Shown: in pieces, positions 44,685 through 54,137 of the stretch
Position numbering within the stretch: the stretch's first letter is position 1
How the letters are laid out: every line of letters begins with the position of its first letter
Assembly (NCBI GenBank): GCA_034112345.1
Contig: JAWUVN010000023.1
Coordinates: forward strand, 1-62,048
Length of the DNA: 62,048 nucleotides
Source of the DNA: Bermanella sp034112345
Lineage (GTDB): Bacteria; Pseudomonadota; Gammaproteobacteria; Pseudomonadales; Oceanobacteraceae
Reading direction: 5' to 3'
Translations under genes and position numbers: made by a program
The notes under the pieces: generated by a model
Databases searched by the model: none
The model's input: only the letters and a program-made list of their open reading frames with translations
What the model was told of the DNA's origin: nothing

Positions 44685-45518
44685 TTAGGTTAATAATCCG
44701 GTAATGCTTTCACCATCTTCTAGGTCGACCATGTCGGTTAATTCAACTTCTGGTGAAATACCGAGTCGATCAAACGAACCAATGGTGCTCCAATCTAGCT
44801 TTGCATAAGGATGATTGGTATTGGCCACACTTTCTAATACAGCCACTTGAACTAGGTCTGCGTAATCAGCTTTTTCTGGGGAGCGGTTAAATTTTATATA
44901 GTCCCAAGGGATATTTTGCAGTTCTTTGGGGAATCGCCAAGTTTTCAGTATGTGGCAGCCAATCAGTGGGTGTAATTTTTCTACCAGCTTATCTAATGCA
45001 AATGCATCGTTTAACAAGGCGTTGTTTTCTTCGGCGTAAGACAGCACAGGTAGGGCCCCAATTTTATGAATCAGTCCCCCTAGCATGGCTTGGTCGGGTA
45101 ATAGTTTGGTGTAGTGTGTGGCCATTACATGGCAAATAGACGCAATCTCGCTAGATTGTGCCCAAACCTGGCGCATGCGCTTATCCACTACGTCACTGGT
45201 GGCTTGAAACATTTGCTCCATGGCTAAGCCCATGGCCAGGTTAGATGTAAAATTAATGCCTAGTCGAGCAACGGCAGTGCTAATGTCGGTCACTTCAGAT
45301 GGCGTGCGCACTAAAGGGCTATTAGCCACTTTAATAATGCGAGCGGCCAGAGCGGCATCTTGGCTGATAATATTAGAAAGCTGAGGGATACTTGATTCAA
45401 TGTCTTCGGCAACGTCTCTAACTTGTAGGCACACCTCGGGAAGGCTAGGTAAAACTAGGGTGTCATTTTTAATTTGAGAGATTAATTCATTGGCAACGGT
45501 TTCTAGTAAACGGGCCAT
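44685..45518 (-). CDS. HDOD-domain signalling protein
   Basis: A 277-residue protein with an HDOD domain covering most of its length: LVLPSLPEVCLQVRDVAED, QDAALAARIIKVANSP, DISTAVARLGINFTSNLAMGLAM, and HKIGALPVL in place of a metal-binding HD pair. HDOD proteins lack HD-hydrolase activity and act in signal transduction. It is downstream of ygfZ on the same strand, an association seen in Pseudomonas-like genomes. No receiver or EAL domain is attached. Confidence 0.9.
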   Translation of the reverse strand: MARLLETVANELISQIKNDTLVLPSLPEVCLQVRDVAEDIESSIPQLSNIISQDAALAARIIKVANSPLVRTPSEVTDISTAVARLGINFTSNLAMGLAMEQMFQATSDVVDKRMRQVWAQSSEIASICHVMATHYTKLLPDQAMLGGLIHKIGALPVLSYAEENNALLNDAFALDKLVEKLHPLIGCHILKTWRFPKELQNIPWDYIKFNRSPEKADYADLVQVAVLESVANTNHPYAKLDWSTIGSFDRLGISPEVELTDMVDLEDGESITGLLT

Positions 45519-45576
45519 GGGTGCTTCCTTTCATTAAAACGCCCACAGAACCCATATAAAGCTTAACTCCGTAAAC

Positions 45577-46590
45577 CTATTCGGTTGTATTCTGTGGATC
45601 GCATTGCGGATCATAAGGTAAGGATAGCAGCTCTACAGCAGTACCAAGTGCTGAGTCAGCAAATAATGCTGCGCCGAGATGCTTATCTTCGATCACCGCT
45701 AAAGCCAGGGTATGAACATTGTCTGGGTCATTATTAACCACAGCATTAATAACGGTTCCCACTGGGGATTTTGCGTTGGCAGTGTATAGTGAGCACCCAC
45801 TTACGGTATTGAATCCTTGAATGCTAACCAGGTACATGTGACGCTTCATTTTTCCTAGGTATTGCATGCGGGCTATAATCTCTTGCCCGGTATAGCAGCC
45901 CTTGTTAAAACTGATGCCTTGTAGCAAAGCTAGGTTTAACATTTGAGGGATATGCACTTCTATATTGGCATGTGTTAGTTGCGGTAACCCAGTTTGAATC
46001 AAGTTTTTTGGCCAGCTTTGCACACTAGCAAGAGTGGTATTTGCCATGAGTATGGGCAGGGCTTTTTGCGCTTTTTCAGGGGTTAGCCAAATTTCAAATC
46101 CGCCATTAAAAGGCAGTTGAGTAATCAAGCCTCCATCAAATGTATATTGTCCATAGTCTTGGTTTGGGCAACCGCCAAACATATCGGTTAGCAGACTACA
46201 TGCTTGCTCGCCTTTTATGCCTGTCATGACATAGTCAGTGGCTTCAAGCTTTGACTTAAAAAACACCATATACTTTTTAAGGTGTGCCTGTAGCGCTTCA
46301 GACATACTGCTATCTAAAGCCAATAAATAGGCATTGTCTTGGTTAGACTTAGCTAGGGTAAAGTTAGCGACCATTCTGCCCTTAGCATTACAACAAGCGC
46401 CATGGCGAAAAGCCGTTTCTGAAATTTCACTTAAATTACACGTGAACTGACCCTGCATAAATTTTGCGGTATCCACCCCATGAGCCAATAAAACTGACCG
46501 ATTAGTAATGGGATAAAGCGTGCAAAGAGTCTCTTCTGCGGCTTTAGATTCAGGTGTTTGGGCCAAAGTGGCGGTCCAATAATCAGACAT
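45577..46590 (-). CDS. ygfZ: Folate-binding Fe-S assembly/tRNA-modification protein YgfZ
   Basis: A GcvT-like tetrahydrofolate-binding protein needed for some iron-sulfur enzymes such as MiaB. The diagnostic motif KGCYTGQEIIARMQYLGKMKR is present near residues 225-245; the N-terminus contains the GcvT-like LLAHGVDTAKFMQGQFTCN. ATG 46590 is used because AGGAAG lies 6 bases upstream; a GTG at 46596 is too close to it. Divergent from sdhE/ygfX across 236 bp, as in E. coli. Confidence 0.94.
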   Translation of the reverse strand: MSDYWTATLAQTPESKAAEETLCTLYPITNRSVLLAHGVDTAKFMQGQFTCNLSEISETAFRHGACCNAKGRMVANFTLAKSNQDNAYLLALDSSMSEALQAHLKKYMVFFKSKLEATDYVMTGIKGEQACSLLTDMFGGCPNQDYGQYTFDGGLITQLPFNGGFEIWLTPEKAQKALPILMANTTLASVQSWPKNLIQTGLPQLTHANIEVHIPQMLNLALLQGISFNKGCYTGQEIIARMQYLGKMKRHMYLVSIQGFNTVSGCSLYTANAKSPVGTVINAVVNNDPDNVHTLALAVIEDKHLGAALFADSALGTAVELLSLPYDPQCDPQNTTE

Positions 46591-46826
46591 GTGCACTTCC
46601 TAAAAACGATTAACCGACTATTTTACTCGGATTAATTTGATTTGGCCAAACCTAACGAGATTGAAGGCCTGTCGGACCTGTAAAAGATAGTTCCATCGGC
46701 GGGGCTTTCTTTATGTTAAACCTTGTGACCTTTGATATAATGCTGCCAATTATCGTTATGTCTCGACTTAAAATATAGGTAAGTGCCTATAAATAAGGCG
46801 TAACTACTGATCGTAAAGAGGTGCTT

Positions 46827-47111
46827 GTGTCAGAAGATCGTTCTCAATTAACTGCTGAAGATTTAGCCACAGAGAAAAAGCGTTTATGGTGGCACAGCCG
46901 TCGTGGCATGTTAGAGCTAGATGTATTATTGCTTCCATTTCTAGAAGAAGTGTACAGCGACCTAGGTGAAGAAGATCAAGCCAAATACCGTGATCTACTA
47001 GAGTGTGAAGATCCTGACTTGTTTCAATGGTTTATGCGCACAGGTACACCAAGCAATTCTAATCACGCTCATATAGTAAATATGATTCTAAAACGTGTAC
47101 AGCCTAGTTAA
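46827..47111 (+). CDS. sdhE: FAD assembly factor SdhE
   Basis: A small soluble chaperone that promotes covalent FAD attachment to SdhA and FrdA. The RGMLELD motif (SRRGMLELDVLLLPFLEEVY) with conserved Arg-Gly is the flavinylation site; the acidic DLLECEDPDLFQWFM follows. A GTG start at 46827 is preferred to the GTG at 46821 because GAGG lies 5 bases before it. The gene overlaps ygfX by 17 bases. Confidence 0.94.
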   Translation: MSEDRSQLTAEDLATEKKRLWWHSRRGMLELDVLLLPFLEEVYSDLGEEDQAKYRDLLECEDPDLFQWFMRTGTPSNSNHAHIVNMILKRVQPS

Positions 47112-47541
47112 CCTATCTGTAAAGCCGTCTGGTTTTATTCAAGCCGCCATGTACTTGCTGTTAACAACGGTGCTGGCGGTTTCTGTTTTCTACTTATATC
47201 AATCCCCCCTTCTTTTGTTGCCTATTGTCGGCGTATTGGCGTTTTATTTTATACGGCTTCAACAGCGCGGATTCATATATCAGCGATCACGCCAATGGCA
47301 AATTAAACAAGGTCATGTGTATAAGGTCATCGCTAAATCTAAATCACTAACCCCGCCTGTTTTTGATACTAATGGCAGTCATGGCGTAAAAGTGAAGGTG
47401 AATCGTATTCAGGTGTGGCAATCACTGGTGTTATTTACCTATGAATTGGGTAAAAATACACGATACGAAATAATCAGCATAGATGCCGTAGAGCAAGAAG
47501 CTTTTAGGCAATTTAGATGTATGATAAAGCAGATCGCATAA
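47095..47541 (+). CDS. ygfX: YgfX/CptA-like membrane protein
   Basis: A 148-residue protein with two membrane helices (AMYLLLTTVLAVSVFYLY and LLLLPIVGVLAFYFI) and a soluble C-terminal part, as in YgfX. In E. coli the sdhE-ygfX pair was proposed as a toxin-antitoxin (CptB/CptA), though SdhE is mainly a flavinylation factor. The translational overlap with sdhE is conserved. GTG start at 47095. Family assignment rests on context and topology more than on sequence. Confidence 0.82.
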   Translation: MYSLVNLSVKPSGFIQAAMYLLLTTVLAVSVFYLYQSPLLLLPIVGVLAFYFIRLQQRGFIYQRSRQWQIKQGHVYKVIAKSKSLTPPVFDTNGSHGVKVKVNRIQVWQSLVLFTYELGKNTRYEIISIDAVEQEAFRQFRCMIKQIA

Positions 47542-47586
47542 CCGCAGCGTTAAACTCGTCAGCAGCCAGTTAATAATAGGTGACCT

Positions 47587-48264
47587 ATGGAATTAGAATT
47601 TTGGCATGATAAATGGGATAGAAATGAAATTGGATTTCACCTAGATGCTCCACACCCTTGGTTTGAAAGAGCCATCAAAGATTTGCATATCACACCTGAA
47701 CAAACAGTATTTGTACCATTGTGCGGTAAAACGCACGACATAGACTTATTGTTGCAGCACGGCTGTCAAATTGTGGCAAACGAATTAAGCGAGCTGGCGG
47801 TTAAAGAATTATTTTCACGTCTAGGTTTAACCCCTAACATTACAAACTGGTTAGAAGGAAAGCTGTATCAAACACCAAGATTAACCGTATACGCAGGCGA
47901 CTTTTTTAAACTTAAGCCAAGTGATTTGGCGTCTGTTTATCAAACACAGATTGATTGGATTTACGATCGAGCTGCGCTGGTGGCGTTACCGTTAGATATG
48001 CGTAAACAATACAGTGCGGCTCTTAGCCATTTATGTCCTCAGGCCAATCAAATGCTTATGACATTAGATTACGACCAAAGCCTGATGCAGGGTCCTCCGT
48101 TTAGTGTGTCGCAAGATGAAGTGACTCAGCATTATGATGAAGCCTATAATATTGAAGTCATTCATCAGCAAGATATTATTGACAAAGAACCTCGATTCAA
48201 ACAGCGTGGCTTAACGGCATTTCATCAGCGCCTATATCGTCTAATGCCTTTGTCTAAGGGTTGA
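47587..48264 (+). CDS. tpm: Thiopurine S-methyltransferase
   Basis: A SAM-dependent methyltransferase of thiopurines and of selenium/tellurium oxyanions. The N-terminus FWHDKWDRNEIGFHLDAPHPW and the SAM motif VFVPLCGKTHDIDLLLQHG are diagnostic; WIYDRAALVALP and YDQSLMQGPPFSV complete the pattern. 225 residues, typical bacterial length. AGGTGACC lies directly before the ATG. A GTGACA/TGTCAC hairpin lies at 48302-48330 downstream. Confidence 0.95.
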   Translation: MELEFWHDKWDRNEIGFHLDAPHPWFERAIKDLHITPEQTVFVPLCGKTHDIDLLLQHGCQIVANELSELAVKELFSRLGLTPNITNWLEGKLYQTPRLTVYAGDFFKLKPSDLASVYQTQIDWIYDRAALVALPLDMRKQYSAALSHLCPQANQMLMTLDYDQSLMQGPPFSVSQDEVTQHYDEAYNIEVIHQQDIIDKEPRFKQRGLTAFHQRLYRLMPLSKG

Positions 48265-48514
48265 GTGTAAAAACCTGCCAAAATCTATTTTCAGTGAATA
48301 AGTGACATTTAATAACGGATTATTTGTCACATATGACTCTAAAGCTCACGCCGATAAACCCGCTAAAATTAAAATCTCGCCTATACTTTCATTACATATC
48401 AGCATGAATCTATGTGATATTAATAGTTATAAACCTTTTACTTGAATAAATAGGTTTATAAAATTGTGAAAATGGATGTTCACAATACAAAAATAAAGTG
48501 CAGGACGAAATGAA

Positions 48515-50206
48515 ATGAAAGTGTTGTTGGTTGATGACGACATAGTAGATCGGCGGTTAGTTACTCGCACTCTGCAAAAAGGCAATATAAGTACCGCCAT
48601 CACTGAGGCTCATACAGTTGATGAGGGGTTAGAGCTTTACGCTAAAAATACTTATGATATTGTCTTACTCGATTATTCTATGCCTCAACGTGACGGCATA
48701 GAAATGATTGTCGAAATTCGTAATGAAAATCGGTTTACCAGTACTGCCATTGTCATGATGAGTGCATCAGAAGATGAAGAGCTTGCTATTGCTTGCATTA
48801 AAGCAGGTGCGCAAGATTTTTTGGTTAAGTCCGAAATAACAAAAGATCGATTACGCCGCGCCTTGATTCATGCCTCCACCCGTTTTGAGCTTGAGCAAAA
48901 ACTGTATAAAACCTACCAGCAAGTTAAGTTTCTGGCTGAAACTGATTCACTAACCTTACTTCCCAATCGTTATCACTTTGACGAGTCCCTAAAATTTTCA
49001 ATTGCAAATAACATTCGTGGCGAAACTAAAGTGGCGCTTATATTATTTGATCTAGATAACTTTAAAAATGTAAATGACACGTTTGGCCATGATGTGGGTG
49101 ACCTGTTACTAAAAAGAGTGGTTCAACGTATTAAGAGCTGTTTAAGAGGCAGTGAACATTTTTCAAGATTAGGCGGAGATGAATTTGCGGTTATCTTAAG
49201 TCACGTATCGGCTGTTGAGCAGGCAAGTATGGTGGCCAAGCGAATTACAACGGTGATGCAAAAAACCTTTGAAATAGCCAATAATATGATCACATCAACA
49301 GTAAGTGTCGGTATATCGGTGCACCCTGATAACGGCGTAACAAGTGAAGATTTATTTAAGTATGCCGACATTGCAATGTACCGAGCTAAAAGACAAGGGC
49401 GCAATCAAGTCTGCTTTTTTGAAGAAGACATGCAGCGTCAGTTTACTGAGCGATTAAAAGTAGAGGTAGGGTTAAGAGCCGCTATCTCTAAGCAGCAATT
49501 TGTATTGCATTACCAGCCTATTATTAATCCACAAAACGAAAAGCTTCAAGGATTTGAAGCGTTAATTCGTTGGCAAGACGGCGAGAAATTACGTATGCCC
49601 GATGACTTTATCCGAATTGCAGAAGATACCCATCAAATATCGGATATTGGTCAGTGGGTTATTAAAGAAGCTATCTCGACACTGGCTAAGTGGAATAAGG
49701 GCTCTGAAGAGCCATTTACTATGGCCATTAATATCTCTGCTATTCAGCTCTCAGAAATCCCATTAGTAGCTTATATTGAAGATTGCTTGAATCAATATCA
49801 GGTGCGTCCTGAATTAATTGATATAGAAATAACAGAAACGGCCTTATTTAAAGATGTGCCCCAAGCGCGAGCTGTTATTAATGGCTTGCATGAATTGGGA
49901 TGCAAATTATCACTAGACGATTTTGGTACGGGCTACTCTTCAATTTCACACCTTATGAATTATCCAATATCCATTGTTAAAATTGATAAAAGTTTAATGC
50001 CAAGTAACGAAAACGATAAAAAGAACTCTACATTGATAGAGAGCCTTGTTTCTATGGCCACCATTCTAGGAATAGATGTTGTAGCAGAAGGCGTAGAGTT
50101 AGAGTTTCAAAAAGAACTCTGTAAAAAACTAAATATAGAGCATGTACAAGGATATATTTATTCGAAACCGCTTTCTAAAATTAATATAGAAGATAAGTAT
50201 CTGTAA
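48515..50206 (+). CDS. Receiver-GGDEF-EAL response regulator
   Basis: A 563-residue soluble regulator of c-di-GMP. The receiver has VDDDIVD and phospho-acceptor in VLLDYSMPQRDG; the GGDEF domain keeps the active loop RLGGDEFAV; the EAL domain keeps GFEALIRW, DDFGTGYSS and VAEGVE. Both catalytic halves look intact, so synthesis and hydrolysis are both possible and may be set by phosphorylation. It is 9 bases upstream of the kinase gene, so kinase and regulator are probably one signalling unit. Confidence 0.92.
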   Translation: MKVLLVDDDIVDRRLVTRTLQKGNISTAITEAHTVDEGLELYAKNTYDIVLLDYSMPQRDGIEMIVEIRNENRFTSTAIVMMSASEDEELAIACIKAGAQDFLVKSEITKDRLRRALIHASTRFELEQKLYKTYQQVKFLAETDSLTLLPNRYHFDESLKFSIANNIRGETKVALILFDLDNFKNVNDTFGHDVGDLLLKRVVQRIKSCLRGSEHFSRLGGDEFAVILSHVSAVEQASMVAKRITTVMQKTFEIANNMITSTVSVGISVHPDNGVTSEDLFKYADIAMYRAKRQGRNQVCFFEEDMQRQFTERLKVEVGLRAAISKQQFVLHYQPIINPQNEKLQGFEALIRWQDGEKLRMPDDFIRIAEDTHQISDIGQWVIKEAISTLAKWNKGSEEPFTMAINISAIQLSEIPLVAYIEDCLNQYQVRPELIDIEITETALFKDVPQARAVINGLHELGCKLSLDDFGTGYSSISHLMNYPISIVKIDKSLMPSNENDKKNSTLIESLVSMATILGIDVVAEGVELEFQKELCKKLNIEHVQGYIYSKPLSKINIEDKYL

Positions 50207-50215
50207 TTATTCCTG

Positions 50216-52345
50216 ATGACAAATGAAATGAAAAAAGTGAAAGAAATGAAATCTATTAGCTTAAATGAATCGGGTCAGTTGAGTTGGATTCACTGGTTTA
50301 TTATATTCTCATCCCTTGTGGTTACTGTTTTTGCTTGGGATGTATCGAATACCAAAAGTAAAGAAAAACTTCAGCTTAGGTTTGAGCTTAAAGCTCAACA
50401 GATTGTCGATTTGGTAACCGAAAGAATGGAGCATTATGAAGATTCGCTAAGGTCAGGGGTGGCACTTTTTCACTCTCAGGATAATAATGTTGATTATAAA
50501 ACATGGAGGAAGTTTTCAAAGGCATTAGACATCGAAAATAAATATCTAGGAATACTAGGGATAGGAGTTATATATTATGTTATCCCAGAAAAAAAGAATC
50601 AGTTCCTACTAAATGAGAAAAAACAAAGGTCACATTTTAAAATACATCCGGTCCATAATAGAAATGAATTCTGGCCAATAACCTATATTGAGCCAATACA
50701 GAATAATGTAAAAGCTTTAGGTTTAGATATGGCATTTGAGTTGAATAGACTAACTGCCGCAAAGAAATCAAGAGACACTGGCACCCCTCAAATAACAGCG
50801 CCAATTACCTTGGTGCAAGACTCAAAAAAAACACCTGGTTTTTTAAAGTTTTTACCGATTTATTCAAAGCCAAATTTAAAAACAGTTGAAGACAGAAGAA
50901 AATATTTTATTGGTCATGTCTATGCACCCTTTATTATGAATGGTTTGATCGAGGGGGTATTAAATCAAGACGGTAGAAAGTTGAACTTTAGTATTACTGA
51001 TGAAAGCGACATATTAATTAATGAATTGCAGAAGAATATGGACGATATTGATCCTAATCCTATGTACAGCAAAGAAGTGACAGTAGATATGTATGGTCGA
51101 CCTTGGCTGTTTAAAATTAATACAGGACTTGAATTTAGGGAAACTGCTGATAATTATCAATCAACTTTGATTCTTGTAGGTGGGATAATAATTGATAGTT
51201 TGTTATTCATGGTATTTTTTGTTTTATCCAAGTCGAATAAAAAAGCACTAATATTAACTAAAGAGGTCACTAGAAAACTAACTTTAAGTGATGAGTATTA
51301 TCGACATGTTATTGAATCAGCTCCTTGTGGCATTATGATTATTGATGGGGCGGGCAATATTGAAAGAGTGAATCCAGAAGTGTGCAAACTTTTTTCCTAT
51401 ACTGAAAGTGAATTAATAGGCATGCCAATTGAAAACTTGGTGCCTCATGAGAAACGTAAAAATCATCATGAATTAAGAAAAAATTCAAACATAACATCAA
51501 CTCCTATAATTATGGGTGGTCGTGATGTGATGGGGCTAGCAAAATTAGATGTACAATTTCCTGTAGAAATTGGTCTTGCATCTGTCGATATCGAAGGTGA
51601 ACAAAAAATCATTGCGACCATTGTTGATATGACAGCGCACAGTAATACATTGAATGAATTGAAGCGCAGCAATAAAGAGTTGGATGATTTTGCTTATGTG
51701 GCCTCGCACGATTTAAAAGCACCATTAAGGGGGATTATTCAATTGTCCAACTGGATAAAGGAAGACATTGAAACCCTTGAAAATGAAGAAACCAAAACAA
51801 ACCTAGACCTACTGCAAAGTAGAACCATACGGTTAGAAAAATTATTAGATGATTTACTGTCATATTCTAGAATTGGTCGTGATTTAGGTGGGGTTGATGA
51901 AATTGATATAGGCGAATTTTTACATGGTATCTTTTCTTTACTCGATCCACCTAGCGGAATTAAATTGAAGATAGAAGATGGTATGCCTACCTTTCAGACA
52001 ATGAGGGTTCCATTAGAAGTAATATTTAGAAACCTAATAGGGAACGCCATTAAACACCATGATAAACCAGAAGGTTTGATTACGATTTCAGTGATTGATA
52101 AGCCAAGCAGTTATCAATTCACAGTAGAAGATGATGGGCCAGGTATTGAGTCTCAGCATCATAATCAGGTATTTGATTTATTTAAAACCTTAAAGCCTAG
52201 AGACGAAGTAGAAGGCAGTGGAATGGGTTTGTCTCTGATTAAAAAAATGCTTTCATATTACGGCGAAGATATCGCTTTAATATCAGATGGAAAAAGCGGG
52301 ACCAAGTTTGTATTTGATTGGCCTAAAGATATGAAAAAAAGATGA
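50216..52345 (+). CDS. CHASE-PAS histidine kinase
   Basis: A membrane sensor kinase of 709 residues. An N-terminal helix (IHWFIIFSSLVVTVFAWDV) and a second near residue 325 (ILVGGIIIDSLLFMVFFVLS) bracket a periplasmic CHASE domain (SGVALFHSQDN...GIGVIYYV). A PAS domain follows (YYRHVIESAPCGIMIID), then HisKA (FAYVASHDLKAPLRGIIQLS) and HATPase (NLIGNAIKHHDK, EDDGPGIE, GSGMGLSLIKKM). The HDLKAPLR box resembles phytochrome-like kinases. No receiver is attached; the flanking receiver genes are likely partners. Confidence 0.9.
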   Translation: MTNEMKKVKEMKSISLNESGQLSWIHWFIIFSSLVVTVFAWDVSNTKSKEKLQLRFELKAQQIVDLVTERMEHYEDSLRSGVALFHSQDNNVDYKTWRKFSKALDIENKYLGILGIGVIYYVIPEKKNQFLLNEKKQRSHFKIHPVHNRNEFWPITYIEPIQNNVKALGLDMAFELNRLTAAKKSRDTGTPQITAPITLVQDSKKTPGFLKFLPIYSKPNLKTVEDRRKYFIGHVYAPFIMNGLIEGVLNQDGRKLNFSITDESDILINELQKNMDDIDPNPMYSKEVTVDMYGRPWLFKINTGLEFRETADNYQSTLILVGGIIIDSLLFMVFFVLSKSNKKALILTKEVTRKLTLSDEYYRHVIESAPCGIMIIDGAGNIERVNPEVCKLFSYTESELIGMPIENLVPHEKRKNHHELRKNSNITSTPIIMGGRDVMGLAKLDVQFPVEIGLASVDIEGEQKIIATIVDMTAHSNTLNELKRSNKELDDFAYVASHDLKAPLRGIIQLSNWIKEDIETLENEETKTNLDLLQSRTIRLEKLLDDLLSYSRIGRDLGGVDEIDIGEFLHGIFSLLDPPSGIKLKIEDGMPTFQTMRVPLEVIFRNLIGNAIKHHDKPEGLITISVIDKPSSYQFTVEDDGPGIESQHHNQVFDLFKTLKPRDEVEGSGMGLSLIKKMLSYYGEDIALISDGKSGTKFVFDWPKDMKKR

Positions 52346-52367
52346 ATTACTAAGGGTAAGGATAAGT

Positions 52368-52802
52368 ATGAGTATGAGCAAGGATAGCTATAAGCCAGCC
52401 TCAATTTTACTGGTTGATGATGATGACATTGACGCAATGGCTGTAAAACGAGCCTTGAATAAAATGAAAATTGCCAATCCATTGGTTCGTGCCAAAGATG
52501 GAGTACACGCATTAGAAATATTAGAAAAAGAAGGCATTGATACACCCTATTTAATTCTTCTTGATCTTAATATGCCTAGAATGGGTGGCTTAGAGTTTTT
52601 AAAAGTACTGCGTAGAGATGAGCGATGGGAAAGCTCAGTGGTATTTGTATTAACAACTAGTAAAGCAGATGAAGACAAATTAGCCGCGTATAAAGAACAC
52701 ATAGCAGGCTATATTTTAAAAGAGAAGCTACATGATGGCTTTGATGAGCTTGTTAAATTGCTGGATCATTACTGGCGATTAGTCGAGTTTCCTAATACTT
52801 AG
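52368..52802 (+). CDS. Single-domain response regulator (Rcp1-like)
   Basis: A 144-residue stand-alone receiver: LLVDDDDIDAMAVKRAL, phospho-acceptor in LILLDLNMPRMGGLEFL, and VLTTSKADED with a C-terminal ILKEKL. The PRMGG version is typical of Rcp1-type receivers that pair with phytochrome-like kinases. It lies 22 bases after the kinase gene. Probably a phosphate shuttle or competitor for the kinase. End of the operon. Confidence 0.92.
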   Translation: MSMSKDSYKPASILLVDDDDIDAMAVKRALNKMKIANPLVRAKDGVHALEILEKEGIDTPYLILLDLNMPRMGGLEFLKVLRRDERWESSVVFVLTTSKADEDKLAAYKEHIAGYILKEKLHDGFDELVKLLDHYWRLVEFPNT

Positions 52803-53042
52803 AGTAAATGCACCAACGCGTATGTTTCATAATCCCCTTCGAATATCAGCTTTATGTCTATTTTAAGCATTCGTTTCAGGGGGGATTTAACCGTATGTAC
52901 CTTTGAATAGAATATATAGGCATTAAGCCCTTAAAATTGTTACATCAGCCTGTAAATTCATTACAATGCGCCTTCAAATATACACCCCCTTAAATAAGCA
53001 TCATTACTGACATTAAGTTATGTCATACCCGAGAGAGATATT

Positions 53043-53885
53043 ATGGTAAATATTGGCCGTTTTAATGAACTAACCATCGTAAAAGAATTGCCACGTGGCT
53101 TTCAGTTAGACGGCGGTAAAGACGGCGAAATACTGCTGCCAAGACAATATGTCACCGAAGACATGGCCATCGATAAAACGGTTAATGTATTTATTTATCG
53201 TGACGGTGAAAATCGCCTAATTGCTACAACCAAAACGCCTTACGCTCAAGTAGGTGATTTTGCTCAGTTAAACGTGGTAGACGAAAGCCCAGTGGGAATG
53301 TTCTTAGATTGGGGTTTACCAAAAGATATCTTAGTGCCATTTGCTGAACAGAATCACCGTTTAGAAAAAGGCAAACAAGCACTGGTTCGTATATACGTAG
53401 ACGATTCGAATCGCTTATGTGCTTCTGCAAAAATTGATAGTTTTTTACACGACACCGATGAAGAAGACCACTACAAAAATGGTGATGAAGTTAGCATTAT
53501 CGTTGCCGGTAAATCTGATTTAGGTGTTAAAGTAATAGTCGATGGTTCTCACTGGGGGTTAATTTACCACAGCGAAGTATTTGAAAATCTATTACGCGGT
53601 GAGAAAAAAACAGCTTACATTCAACGAGTACGCGAAGATAAGAAACTAGAGATAAGCTTGAAAGCTCCTGGTTTTGCCAAAGTAGAAGGCCTTGCACTTG
53701 AAGTGCTAGAAAAACTACAAGCTGAAGAAGGCTTTTTACCATTAAGTGATAAAAGCGAGCCGGCTAAAATTAAATCTGTATTCAAATGCAGTAAAAACAG
53801 TTTTAAACAAGCCATTGGCGTACTGTATAAAGCGCGTATTATTACCATTGAAAAGCATGGTATTACGTTGATTGCTGAAAACTAA
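53043..53885 (+). CDS. cvfB: CvfB-like S1-domain RNA-binding protein
   Basis: A 280-residue protein with S1-type repeats (GRFNELTIVKELPRGFQLDG; FAQLNVVDESPVGMFLDWGL; ISIIVAGKSDLGVKVIVDGS-like third unit) and a C-terminal winged-helix (FKCSKNSFKQAIGVLYKA). The CvfB/YitL family binds RNA and affects virulence gene expression in Gram-positive bacteria; its role here is unknown. Monocistronic, with a strong terminator. Confidence 0.9.
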   Translation: MVNIGRFNELTIVKELPRGFQLDGGKDGEILLPRQYVTEDMAIDKTVNVFIYRDGENRLIATTKTPYAQVGDFAQLNVVDESPVGMFLDWGLPKDILVPFAEQNHRLEKGKQALVRIYVDDSNRLCASAKIDSFLHDTDEEDHYKNGDEVSIIVAGKSDLGVKVIVDGSHWGLIYHSEVFENLLRGEKKTAYIQRVREDKKLEISLKAPGFAKVEGLALEVLEKLQAEEGFLPLSDKSEPAKIKSVFKCSKNSFKQAIGVLYKARIITIEKHGITLIAEN

Positions 53886-53937
53886 GTCGATTAAATATAT
53901 TAGGTTAGACTTACCTCTAACTAGAATAACTTTTTAA

Positions 53938-53978
53938 ACAAAAAGCTCATCTGTTGATAAAACAGATGGGCTTTTTTG
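53938..53978 (+). terminator. Terminator of cvfB
   Basis: GCTCATCTGTT / AACAGATGGGC (one G-T pair) with GATAA loop, A-tract before and six T's after, about 55 bases beyond the stop. Confidence 0.9.
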
Positions 53979-54137
53979 TGGTTTGTGCCCTTATTATTGC
54001 ACGAATACCGTTTCTTTTATCAAGGGTTGGGGTGTTAATAATATAATTGAATCATAATGTGCTTGAAAATGTGGACGCCTTTAAATAATGTAAAGGTGTA
54101 TAGTACAGCCAGTATTTTAACTAGATAAACGAGCGAT

